Shown here: positions 20,914-30,578 of the stretch, piece by piece
Numbering within the stretch: the stretch's first letter is position 1
Layout of the letters: each line of letters begins with the position of its first letter
Assembly: GCA_037576215.1 (NCBI GenBank)
Contig: JBANDB010000004.1
Coordinates: 5,580,001-5,644,000, forward strand
Source: Armillaria gallica
Lineage: Eukaryota; Basidiomycota; Agaricomycetes; Agaricales; Physalacriaceae
Length of the DNA stretch: 64,000 bases
Direction: 5' to 3'
Made by a program: the position numbers and the translations under genes
Notes under the pieces: model-generated
What the model saw: the letters and a program-made list of their open reading frames with translations, nothing else
Databases searched by the model: none
Told to the model about the DNA's origin: nothing

Positions 20914-23900
20914 TCACCCTCCCGTTAAGGCAGGCGTCCCGACTGCCCGTATGGCTCCGTGTCGGTCTTCGAAGTCCGTTATCGCCTCTCCTGCGTGCAT
21001 CATGTCCTCCTCTCTAACCCAAGAGTTATGCTCTCGCATCCAGCCCTTCCATTTGACAAAATAATCGTGCGTGGTGTGGGATTTCTCCCCCCGCCGTCCA
21101 CGGATGTTTCTGGGGCAGACGTCGAGTACTTCCTCGACTTCGTATTCCTCCTCGTCTTCGATGAGATCAGGTGGCGGTGGTGGTGGAAGTTCCTGATTGG
21201 GGAATGTCGGAGGTTGGTACGGGGTTAGCAATTTTTCGTTGAAGCGCGGGTGGATTTTCCAGTGGGGCGGTAGTTTTAGTTTGTATGCACTTGCGCCAGC
21301 TTTTTCGAGGATCAGGAAGGGGCCGATGCGCTTATCGTCTAGCTTCTTCTTAGGGCGTGGGAGGTGTAAGTTGGTGGCATCGAGCCAAACACGGTCGCCT
21401 ATACAGTACGGGTGTGATCCCCGTTTCCTTTTGTCATACTGGTTTTTCATCCGTTCGGCGGCTTCTGTGAGGGCCTTTTGGGCCTCCATGTGTATTGTAG
21501 TCATCTTTTTGGCGAAGCCCTCCGCAGCAGGGTTTGTGAAGGGGGTGGTGCGATGTGAGTCGGGTAGCGTTCGGGGGTGTTGACCGTAGAGCACCATGAA
21601 GGGGCTCTTGCCAGTGGCACTGTGGGTGCGGTTATTGTGAGCGAATTCTGCCAATAGCAGCCAGTCGCTCCAATTGGTCTGTTGATGATTCACAAATATT
21701 CAGAGATATTTGATGATCTCCTGGTTTACTCATTCGGTCTGGCCGTCCGTCTGCGGGTGGAAGGCCGTCGAGGCATTCATTGTGATATCGAGCATTCGGT
21801 ACAATTCCTTCATGAATTGCGACACAAATTGCGGGCCTCTGTCCGATATGACGACTTGGGGCATTCCGTGTCGTGCGTATACGTGATCGTGTAACAGGCA
21901 TGCCCACCCCTCTGCTGATAGCTCTGTATTGCAGGCGATGGGGATGATTGCTTTCGAGAATCGATCGACGACCACGAGCATCGCGTCGTGACTGTTGGAG
22001 TCAGGGAGTCCAGTGACCATATCGATGGATATGTGTGTCCAGGGGCCGACCGGTATCTCGTTCGGGTATAGGGGAGCCGCCTTGGCGTGCGTATCTGCCT
22101 TTGTTCGCTGACACGTTTTGCAGCCCTTCACATAGGCCTCTACATCCCTTCTTAGCTTGGGCCACCAGTATTCGCGGAGTATCAACTCTTTTGTTTTTTC
22201 GATCCCTGGGTGGCCGGTGGTGACATGGTCGTGATACTGGGAAATGATGTCACCTCATAGCGTCTTCTTGCAGGGAACATATATTCTTCCGTCGTAGTAC
22301 AGGAGACCTCCCTGACGGGAGATCCCTCATTTGTGGGTGAGCGAAGCGGCTATGCCGTCATCCCAAAGCTCTTCTTGTCAGGTCGCTTCTTTGACTGTTT
22401 GCTGCGTTTCCGTCGCTGTGGGCATTACGAGGGCCCGGAAATGCGTGGGTCCGAGGATGACAACGTCGTCGTTGTCTTTGGTCCCTTGGTCGTGGTCGCT
22501 TCGCCGGGAGAGTAGGTTGGCTTTTACGTTCTGCGCGCCAGGCTTGTGGAAGAGCTGAAAGTGGTATTCAGCGAGTTCGGTTACCCACCGCGCTTGTCGG
22601 CGATTTAGCTTTTGGGGAAGTCGGAAGTATTGGAGATTCTGGTGATCCGTCCAGATTTCCACATCATGTTGGGCGCCCATGAGGTAGTGGCGCCACTCAG
22701 AGAGTGCAAGCATTATAGCAAGTAGCTCCTTGTCATATATCTTGTAGTTTCGTTCTGTGGAGCTGAGGGATTTCGACATGAAGGCTACTGGGCGCCAGCT
22801 CCCGTTTTGCTGTTGGCTGAGGACGGCTCCCACTGCCCCCTCGCTGGAGTCAGCCTCGACCCTGAAGGGTTCGTTGTCGTTCGGTATGGCAAGGACGACA
22901 TCCTCGGCCATTCGACGTTTGAGTTCTTCAAACACGCTCTGCTGGGCCTCTCCCCACGTCCACTCGCTGTTACCAGTGAGTTGGGTTAACAGGCGGACCA
23001 CCTTGGAATACATCTTTATGAACTTCCGATAGAAGTTTGTAAAGCCAAGGAATGACTGGAGTTCCTTCTTTTTTCGAGGCGCGGGCCATTCCGCGATGCC
23101 AGCAACCTTGATGGGGTCCATCCGGATTGAATTCTCACTGATGATTACGCCGAGGTACTCTGTCTCGAGGACTTCGAATTCGCACTTTTCTGCCTTGAGG
23201 AAAAGTTTATTTTCACAAAGTCGTTGGAGTACGCGTTTCACGATCTGCCGGTGCTCCTCTAGGTCCCTGGAGAAGACTAGGATATCGTCCAGGTAAATTG
23301 TGACCTTCCCTTCGGCAATCAGGTCCTTAAAGATGTCGTTCATCATCCATTGGAATGTGGCGGGCGAGTTGGTGAGTCCAAAGAACATGATGGTTGGCTC
23401 ATAGAGCCCTTGGTTCATGCGGAAGGCAGCTTTCTCCTCGTCGCCTTCCTTGATACGGACGTTGTTGTAGCCCCAACGAACGTCGAGCTTGGTGAAATAT
23501 TTCGCACTGCGGAGCTTGTCGATCAACTCCCCGATGAACGGGAGTGGATAGCGATTTTTAATCATCATCTCGTTTAGCTTGCGATAGTCCTGGACGGGTC
23601 TCAGCATACCATCCTTCTTTTTTACAAAAAAGAAGGGAGACGTGAAAGGTGACTTGGAGGGACGGATGCGCCCTGACTCGAGGTTCTCGTCGAGAAATCG
23701 GTCAAGTTGTTCTTGCTCGGTTCAATTCAAGGGGTATACCTTGCAGTCCAGAGTGGACTTGGCGTTAGGTACCAGTTCGATGGCATGGTCCCAAGGCTTT
23801 CGCTCAGGAAGTTCGTCAAAATTTTCCTTGGCGAACAGGTCATGGAAGGATTGATAGTGTTCCAGGACCAACTCTGCAAATGTTTTTACGGGCCTTCCCT

Positions 23901-24459
23901 CGTTTGCCTTGGCAGCAAGGTCGTTCGCATGATGCAGCGACCGAATAATCAGTTCCTCATCCATCCTGACAGTGAGGATGGATTCTCCCTCTTCGAGCTC
24001 ATCCCACTGGTCGTTGGGATCGGCGTCGGGCAGGTGGAAGTGGTTGCTTACGCAGTCACACCTCCCGAAGAGAATGCTCCCCATCTTCCAGTTGACGCTT
24101 GGGTTGTGGCGCTTGAGCCAGTCATGGCCCAGGTATATGTCGCGCTTCCCCAGGTTGGTGACGGCGAGGTCAATTCGCTTGCGGTGCTCTCCAATCGTGA
24201 GGCAGACCTCTACGAACTCAGTCACGTCCCCATCGGCATTGCGAGAACCGTTGGCGTTGTACACGGGGATGGGGATTAACACTTTTCTAGTATCAAGATT
24301 ATGCTCCTCCACATAGGCGCGATTAATCGCGCTCCCCGTACACCCGCTATCAATGAGCGCTTTGGTGGATAGCGTCTTTCGTCCGGTACAGGGTTCCAGG
24401 ACAACCGGAACCATGAGGTCACTAGTTCCCCCCCGTATATAGCGGATTGGTTCTCGCAA
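20914..24459 (-). pseudogene. pol: Gypsy2 Pol: protease, RT, RNase H, integrase, chromodomain
   Basis: One frame of 1181 codons broken only by TGA at 23722, 22378, 22327, 22255, 21730 and 21700 (lowest coordinates). Domains in order: retropepsin (LIDSGCTGSAINRAYVEE, near residue 36); RT with FGLTNSPATFQWMMND and intact YLDD (TIYLDDILVFS, near residue 390); RNase H (RVEADSSEGAVGAVLSQQ; KIYDKELLAIML; WTDHQNLQYF); integrase zinc site (GHPGIEKTKE ... CKTCQRTK), Asp in SIDMVTGLPD, Asp in VISDRGPQF, Glu in QTDGQTE; C-terminal chromodomain (DYFVKWKGWMREHNSWVREE). The open frame begins at 24459 without an ATG, so it depends on fusion to the upstream linker frame. A run of seven C on the plus strand (about 24428-24434) is where the linker frame and this frame cross. 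Confidence 0.95.
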
Positions 24460-24595
24460 TTCGTATAGCTGTTTCCCAGTCGTCGGTGCGTAACTGGTCG
24501 AGGAGCTCGTCTGAGAGTTCCTTTATCCGTTCCCGATGTATCCAGGCGCACAGTCGGGACCGAGCGCCAGTATTTGTCAGCGCCGTCCTTACATA

Positions 24596-25486
24596 TCATA
24601 GGGTCCAGTCCACCTCAAAGGGCTTAGTCCAGCCCTTAGGTTCAGTGTTCATTCTGCCTGTGGGTTTGGGCAGAGGGGCACGAGGGAGACCAATTGGGCT
24701 CCCCTTTGCCTTCCACTGCCGGAAGGAGGTATCGTCTTCCTCGTCCGGTACTTCGATCATGGTTACAGTGGGCCCCCTCTTTACCGCCTGGGCGCTAGCG
24801 GAATCCCCCTTTTCATCGGCCGCGCAGTGTTTCCCTGAGGAAAATCCCGAGGAGTCATGTCTTGATCCGTTTGAGAGGAGATGGGAGAGGGACTCCCTGA
24901 GGGTGGTGTCCTTGGGAGCACTGGTCCCGACTTTTCTCACTGGGTCGGTCTTACCCGCTACCCTCGGCTCGCCAGGATTCTTGACGGCTGGTGGCCTCTC
25001 CTGCTCTGTGAAAGGTCCAGGTCGTTGCCCTGCACAGCCTACCCCCGAGGAAGGAGGCGGCGATGCGTTGCCTGCTCTCCCCTGGTTTCCGTCCCAGGGG
25101 TTCACTTCGTTCGGGGTTCGGGTTGCTTCGTCAGGGGGAGGACTCGTCTCTCTCCCTGTCCCATCCAATCGAGGGGCATCCCGAGCGTTGGGATGCTTCC
25201 AGGTCCTCGTCGTTATGATGGGTGTCGCTATGGTGGGCGACTTGTCGTTCGTTCCGTTCACCTGCGATAGGTTACTTGGCAGACGTTTAGCTGGTTGCGC
25301 AGTCCTGGGGTCGGCCACCCCGAAATCTAAGGATATCTCATCAGTCATGTCCCGAAGGACGTCGTATCGATTGTCTGATTCAAAAACTGGGCGCGATGGG
25401 GAAGTCGTAAAATTGTGGCATGTAGGCTGTTTATTGGAAATTAGAGCCGGCCTCCTACATGGGGGTCGGGGTATATCCGAATGCAT
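24596..25486 (-). CDS. Gypsy2 linker ORF between Gag and Pol (296 codons)
   Basis: ATG at 25484-25486. Proline-, arginine- and serine-rich, with no domain I can name; probably disordered. It shares KSPTIATPIITT and EVPDEEDDTSF with gypsy1 (9339-9869). It ends at a TGA (24596-24598), after which the same frame continues for ~55 codons toward protease (RTALTNTGARSRLC) and meets the pol frame at the seven-C run. It may therefore be the N-terminal part of Gag-Pol rather than a separate protein. Gag ends at 25597 in another frame. Confidence 0.65.
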   Translation of the reverse strand: MHSDIPRPPCRRPALISNKQPTCHNFTTSPSRPVFESDNRYDVLRDMTDEISLDFGVADPRTAQPAKRLPSNLSQVNGTNDKSPTIATPIITTRTWKHPNARDAPRLDGTGRETSPPPDEATRTPNEVNPWDGNQGRAGNASPPPSSGVGCAGQRPGPFTEQERPPAVKNPGEPRVAGKTDPVRKVGTSAPKDTTLRESLSHLLSNGSRHDSSGFSSGKHCAADEKGDSASAQAVKRGPTVTMIEVPDEEDDTSFRQWKAKGSPIGLPRAPLPKPTGRMNTEPKGWTKPFEVDWTL

Positions 25487-25596
25487 AGTAAAATTGTCTG
25501 TAAATTTGGGGCAAGCATAGGGTGGTATAAAAGAAGAAGTCGGGCACGCACCAGGGGAGCATTTGGTCGTCGCGGGCGAATCAGAACCCGGACGAC

Positions 25597-28053
25597 CTAC
25601 TCTTTTACCTTCTCTTCCGTTGTCTCTGGGGGTGGTTCCGGTGCCGCTTCCAAGGCGCGCACCTCTCGTTTCTCCCTCTTATGTGGGCAATCCTTGCTAA
25701 GGTGCCCCTTCTCGTCACACCGGAAACATTTGCCCTCCCGGCGCTGCCTCGCTTTCTTGGCGTCAATGTCCATGGGCAACCCTTGGCCCCCAAACATAGT
25801 TCCGGTGACGGGTACCCATCGTCCCCCTTCGTCACGCGCTCGATGCGGTTCGGGGGCCTTCTGGGATGCTGCGGGCACGTCGGCCTTCTTAGGGGGGGCC
25901 TTGGCGAATTCCTTTAGTTTCTTGTCGGGGTGTCGCTCGATCCCCTGGGTCTGTTCGAAGACCTTTTGCTTCTGTCGTTCCTCGTACATCTGCTCGATCT
26001 GTCGCTTCCATTCAATGTACGTGCGGGGAATCCCAAAGCCGATATTGGCAATGGCGGCCCCGTAGCTGGGGGGAATTCTCCTGCGGACTGCATTGACCAG
26101 CACCCCCCTTTCGCTTTGATCCCCGAGGCGATTGGCCAATTTGGCTTCCCGCTCCATTCGCCGGAAGAATACATGGGCAGGATCGGCCCCCATTCTGATT
26201 TCACCCATCTTCTTCTCATGGACTAGCTCGATGGCGGGGTCGTGGAATTCCTCCCGGAAGTCGTGGATGAAATCCTCCCACGAGGGATATTGATAACGGG
26301 GGCTGGCATCGTAGTCGGCAATCTCTTCCGGCGTGGCAGGCAGAGGGGGCTGCGGCGGTTCGTACCAGTAGTCATCTCGGACATGCACCCACCAGCTTTC
26401 CGCATCTCCCTTGAGGAGGGAGGTAGCGAACCCCACCATTAGGGAAGGTATCCCTTGATAGTGGTAGCGGAAAGTCTCGAAGTATTGGGTGCAGTCCCCT
26501 AGGAACCTTTCAATATCGTCGTGCGCCCCGCTGAACGGAGCGGGGAGCTTTCGTAAGACGGGCTTCACCCCCGTGATAGGGGGTAGCATATTCGCATCCC
26601 ACGCCCCTACAGGGCCTTGGGTGGGGGGATCATAGTCGGGTGGTCGTGGTACGGAGAACCGATCTCGGTTGGGCCCCGGTAGGGGGCGCCTCCCTCGATC
26701 CTCCGGTCGTGCTTGTCTCACTGTGGTCAGATCCTCTTGTAATTGTGCATTTTCGTCGCGCAATTGTGCGTATTGGGCCTTCACCCAAGCCAGCCGCTGT
26801 TCTGCGGTTTCCCCGGGTCCTCCTGCTTCATTGGTCCCCATATCCATTGCTCCATCGTTGTCTCCCCCGGCGAAGAGTCTGCTGGTCCCCTTGCCATGGT
26901 ACTCCCCTCTGCGTCGCCAGTCCCGAACTACCCACCACGGGGGGGAATCTGGTAGGGGCAGTATCCTACTGGGAGCGACGGGCGGGTTGTGGGTCCTGCA
27001 GCTGACGGGGCCCGTCGAGGTCGGGGCGGTCGTTCTGTAGTCGGGCCAAGGGAAGGAGGGCCCGTTCCAGGGCTGCCTGTTCCTCATTGGTGCGAGGTCG
27101 GATTCCCTGGATGCGGCTTCCCACCGTCGGGGGGTACTCTGTTCAGTTACGATTGGCAAAGATACGGGCAGCGACTGTCTGGGATCATCCCAGTCGAGGA
27201 AGCAGATCCCCTCGATTAATGGCGAGGATGACGTCCATCTCCTCTCGAATGGGGGTATGCCACCCTCCTCAGTTCTCGAGATCCTGCCAACGGATCTCCC
27301 AGGCCTTGGCGCGCGCGGGTCCGAGTAACTGAATATCAATGGGGGAGAGGATAGGCCACTCATAGTCGGGGCCAAAGGGGTTAAGGGGATCGTCGTCATC
27401 TCTAGAGCGTGGAGGTCTGGCAACCGGGGGTTCTGGGGTAACAGAGCGTGGAGCATCGGGGGCGTGAAGTATTCCCCGCTCGTCGATGATGATGAGGGGG
27501 ATACTATCGTCGGAGTCACTATCAACCTCAATGGGCCAATGGGGGTTTCCTCTTGGCTCCTGGATTCGGATAGGGACGTTTCGCAGGGGGCCAGGGTGAG
27601 CTCTCCAGGGGATGGACCGAATAGGTCTTCTGGTACTTCGACTATAGGGTGGGGGATCGGGGAGGTCCTCAATCCGTAGGTTCCGTGTCGACTCATGGAC
27701 GGGTTCTGGGTGAGTGGGGAGTTGTACGGCGGTGCTCTGGGAAGTCTCCCGATTCTCGAAGAATTCCAGGTTTGATTCGTAGTGGACAGTGGCTGTCCGG
27801 GCCTCTCTCGCCCTAGCCTGGGTGGAGCGGAGCCCCAGCCAGATGGTGGTGGGGTCGAGTCGGGATAGTTCGACATAGTGTCGAGGAATCGGAGGAGGGG
27901 AGGTACTATTAGTACCCCCCTTTGATGCAGGAAGGCTCGGATTTGTTCACTATACGCGAGAACTAGGGCGGTGGTGAGGAGGGAAAGGAAGGTGGCTGCC
28001 GCGATGGCAGATCCCAATGCGATGGTCTGCGTGTTGTTCAGATCCGGGGTCAT
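25597..28053 (-). CDS. gag: Gypsy2 Gag (818 aa) with N-terminal membrane-like helix
   Basis: Uninterrupted frame from MTPDLNNTQTIALGSAIAAA. Residues ~10-34 form a hydrophobic helix (TFLSLLTTALVLAY), unusual for a Gag. Residues ~60-430 are Pro/Ser/Arg-rich; a short heptad stretch (WVKAQYAQLRDENAQLQEDL, near 430) looks like a coiled coil. The capsid-like domain spans about residues 500-710 (KLPAPFSGAHDDIERFLGDC; YPSWEDFIHDFREEFHDP). One CCHC knuckle (CFRCDEKGHLSKDC, ~776-789) would bind RNA. It is the longest open frame in the window and the only structural protein here that looks translatable as it stands. Confidence 0.93.
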   Translation of the reverse strand: MTPDLNNTQTIALGSAIAAATFLSLLTTALVLAYSEQIRAFLHQRGVLIVPPLLRFLDTMSNYPDSTPPPSGWGSAPPRLGRERPGQPLSTTNQTWNSSRIGRLPRAPPYNSPLTQNPSMSRHGTYGLRTSPIPHPIVEVPEDLFGPSPGELTLAPCETSLSESRSQEETPIGPLRLIVTPTIVSPSSSSTSGEYFTPPMLHALLPQNPRLPDLHALEMTTIPLTPLAPTMSGLSSPPLIFSYSDPRAPRPGRSVGRISRTEEGGIPPFERRWTSSSPLIEGICFLDWDDPRQSLPVSLPIVTEQSTPRRWEAASRESDLAPMRNRQPWNGPSFPWPDYRTTAPTSTGPVSCRTHNPPVAPSRILPLPDSPPWWVVRDWRRRGEYHGKGTSRLFAGGDNDGAMDMGTNEAGGPGETAEQRLAWVKAQYAQLRDENAQLQEDLTTVRQARPEDRGRRPLPGPNRDRFSVPRPPDYDPPTQGPVGAWDANMLPPITGVKPVLRKLPAPFSGAHDDIERFLGDCTQYFETFRYHYQGIPSLMVGFATSLLKGDAESWWVHVRDDYWYEPPQPPLPATPEEIADYDASPRYQYPSWEDFIHDFREEFHDPAIELVHEKKMGEIRMGADPAHVFFRRMEREAKLANRLGDQSERGVLVNAVRRRIPPSYGAAIANIGFGIPRTYIEWKRQIEQMYEERQKQKVFEQTQGIERHPDKKLKEFAKAPPKKADVPAASQKAPEPHRARDEGGRWVPVTGTMFGGQGLPMDIDAKKARQRREGKCFRCDEKGHLSKDCPHKREKREVRALEAAPEPPPETTEEKVKE

Positions 28054-28167
28054 CGACCGCGCTGGTAGGCGCGTTCCACATCCCGAAGGAGCTGGGAGAG
28101 TTGGTAGAGGAGGAATTTGAGGAGGAGGAGGGTGACGAGGTTAAGTAGTGCTAATCGCAGGGCGTCC

Positions 28168-28368
28168 CTAGTCGATGTTGCAGTCGTAGTCGACGTAGTT
28201 GCAGTAGTCGTAGGAGAAATTGTCGTAGTCGTCGATATGAGGGGGGCGAGCCTGTTGCTTGGAATGCTTCCTTCCTCTACAGGTTTTCGTGGGCTTGGGT
28301 CGCCTAATGTCAGTGGTGCGTGGAGCAGGGGGCTTTCGTTGGTTCTGGGTGGGTCGTTTAGCAGGCAT
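28168..28368 (-). CDS. Possible small ORF in the gypsy2 leader (66 codons)
   Basis: ATG at 28366-28368, about 50 bases downstream of the primer site and upstream of the Gag ATG. The product is basic at the N-terminus (MPAKRPTQNQRKPPAPRTTD) and Asp/Tyr/Asn-rich at the C-terminus (DDYDNFSYDYCNYVDYD). No known domain. Gypsy1 lacks this leader. It could be chance or an upstream ORF that limits Gag translation. Confidence 0.3.
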   Translation of the reverse strand: MPAKRPTQNQRKPPAPRTTDIRRPKPTKTCRGRKHSKQQARPPHIDDYDNFSYDYCNYVDYDCNID

Positions 28369-28405
28369 AAACCTCCGCGGTATAACGGGGAGAGGTTAAG
28401 TAAGA

Positions 28406-28419
28406 AGCTTTGAGCTAAC
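28406..28419 (-). promoter_or_regulatory. Gypsy2 primer-binding site (self-priming type)
   Basis: Adjacent to the 5' LTR the minus strand reads GTTAGCTCAAAGCT. Thirteen of these bases are complementary to AGCTTTGAGCTAA on the same strand of the LTR (28577-28590), the predicted 5' end of the transcript. Confidence 0.75.
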
Positions 28420-28786
28420 TGTTATGCCTGGACTCGGGAATAACAGATGAGGCATCTAACGAACACTGTCTCTCACTTTGGACAGGCCGATAGAACCGTG
28501 GAGTCTGCTACAACGAGGCGGTATAATGCGTGAACTCTCGGCAAGCGGGAAGAGTAAAGTCCGGGGTGTATTAAACTTAGCTCAAAGCTAGGGTACATGG
28601 CTAATAGCTGTGCTACTTATATACGTTATATGGTTTCTAATAATAATAGTCATCTGTGGGCTTCTTGCGAAGTCTTGGGGTTGATGGTTGGGGTCGGATG
28701 CCGTTCAAGCCATGGTGCCGAGGTGCCGTGAGGGCCGAGGTGCCGGATAAGATAAGATAAGGAGAAAATGTTGAAAAGTCGTAACA
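28420..28786 (-). repeat. Gypsy2 5' LTR (367 bp)
   Basis: TGTTACGACT start at 28786 and ...GGCATAACA end at 28420. GATAAG words lie at 28746-28762, 25-40 bp inside the 5' end; a TATATAAG box is at 28616-28623; the predicted start is near 28589. Confidence 0.95.
28616..28623 (-). promoter_or_regulatory. TATA box of the gypsy2 5' LTR
   Basis: Minus strand TATATAAG, about 34 bp upstream of AGCTTTGAGCTAA. The gypsy1 LTR has the same box (16009-16016) at the same spacing although the sequence between them has diverged. Confidence 0.7.
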
Positions 28787-30249
28787 GGAGCATCTTCCTT
28801 GGCATGGACAACATACCAAAGGTTACATGAGGATGCCATATTATCAATACAAACACCAATGCCTAAGGTGTAGTTGATATTGTTCCAGTTGTAGGTATTA
28901 TCATATAACACAATATCATAATACCGAATTGTGAAAGCTGATTGCAAAGGTGACTGCCACCAGATTGCAGAGACTATATTGTCCCTGCCACTTAAGAGTT
29001 TGCTGTGCCAGTGAGGATCATTTTTCTTGAGCTCTTCAAGCTTTGCAGTGATGGCCATCATATTGCCACCAAGCTTGTTGATTTGCTCTCTTGCCTTCTG
29101 CCATGCCTGGTTCATGAGATTGCTGACTTGTCATGGATCAAGAGGATGTTTTTGATCATACTTGGGGTGTAGCTGAACAACTTTATCAATTTGAGAGTGG
29201 TTCAGAGGTGGTACCGTAGTTGCAAGATTGCTGATAGCAGTTCTGATGGTAGCAGAGAGTATGTGAGTAACAGATATGCCAGAGACAAACTCAGGTTCAT
29301 AATTATGATGCCAATTGGTAGCTGTGACTCTCCATAGTCTCATTTCACAATTTAGATTTATATTAACATGAGCTTTGCAGCCGGTTCTCTGAGTTGATCC
29401 TTGCCAATGATCAGATAAATTGAGAGAGACATTGTGTCAAGTCTTGTGGACTATACAATGATTACATTGAAATGTCCACTTCTTCAGCTGACCATCCACC
29501 ACTTTTGACTGTGCTAGCTGCCATTTGTGGCTTAGAAGCTCCTCCCGAGCATATACTGCCTCTTGAGCTTCAGCATCAGAAGAGAACATGTCATCAATAT
29601 GCACATTGTTGGCAGACATCCAGAATGGAAGTTTCTCCATCTTCATTCTTGATCTCATCAGAGATCCAAGACACTCCGCTGAAGGGGACCATTTGGACTT
29701 GTGAGCATGGAAGTTTGAGAGAGATGAAGGTAACCAATCAAGGTTATCAGGTGTTTTCTAGTGGTTAGGCAGTAAAGAATGCTCAGGGATAGGTGGGTTA
29801 AACCTGAACAGTGATGGTGCAAGTCTCTTTTGCTTACATGCCCACTGCTTCAGAGATGAAGTAGGAGTAACAAGATCAAATACAACTGGAGCTGACAGAT
29901 TTCCAGATTTTGCAAGATGAGGAGGCTGGTGGTGAGATTGAGGAGAGATGATGATAACAGAAGGGGAGCAAACAGCCTTTTGTTTATTGAATGGCTTGGA
30001 GGAAACTGGTGATGGGGTGCGAGATGAGAGCAAAATGGGACTTTCATAATTGTTACTGGCAGCCTGTTGTGCATTGGACTTTATCTCTGCAGCAAGCAGA
30101 AGGGTTGATGGTGCAATGCTATACTGTGCTGAAGATGTGTAAGGCCCAGAGAGCTGGCTTACAGGAGAGAGACATCCTGGTAGCATAGTTGGCATAATTT
30201 GATGGTTACGCATGATTGCTCCCAATTCTGGTAAGCATGCAGGCTCCAT
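28787..30249 (-). pseudogene. MULE transposase, N-terminal and first catalytic part
   Basis: One frame from an ATG at 30249 (MEPACLPELGAIMRNHQIMP) down to the gypsy2 insertion. A Ser/Pro-rich region is followed by a FAR1/WRKY-GCM1-like zinc domain: FQCNHCIVHKT, then GCKAHVNINLNC, then WHHNYEP. The catalytic core begins with IVLYDNTYNWNNINYTLGIG (first Asp) and CIDNMASSCNLWYVVHAKED. In-frame stops include TGA after HKT and after LDP (arginine expected in both) and one TAG. The protein would bind element ends and cut DNA. It is inactivated by stops and by gypsy2. Confidence 0.85.
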
Positions 30250-30578
30250 TGTAGCTAGAAATTTATGGACCAGATGAATGGCCTACATGTGAAATATAAG
30301 CACCAATAAAACAGAACTAGAGATAGATTAAACATATGTGAGGGATGAATAAGTTGAAGTCCTTAAATCCCATGAACTCTAGCATGTGAACATTGTGCAA
30401 GTCATTGACATCAACAAGTGGTACACTCCATTCCTCAAAAGACTATGATAGCCTTCAGTATATATGTAGTAGACAAGCGAGAATGTAAGCTCATCCTGTA
30501 GGTATTCAATGCGATCACATTGTAGACTATCAGATCATGTAGTAAGGAATTGTGATGTACTGCAGATGTTGCTGCCCT

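Larger units (their letters stand above)
20547..28786 (-). mobile_element. Gypsy2: near-intact Ty3/gypsy chromovirus (8240 bp)
   Basis: Two 367-bp LTRs (20547-20913 and 28420-28786), TGTTA...TAACA, flanked by the perfect 5-bp duplication GGAGC at 20542-20546 and 28787-28791. On the minus strand it carries an 818-codon Gag, a linker ORF, then protease-RT-RNase H-integrase-chromodomain in one frame. Base composition is clearly more GC-rich than the surroundings. The pol frame is interrupted only by TGA codons. It split a MULE transposase gene. It is the most recent large insertion in the window, judged by LTR identity of about 97%. Confidence 0.97.

Noticed and set aside
24447..25520. 357-codon plus-strand frame
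   Set aside because: Antisense shadow of the gypsy2 linker ORF and protease; the minus strand has recognisable family motifs.
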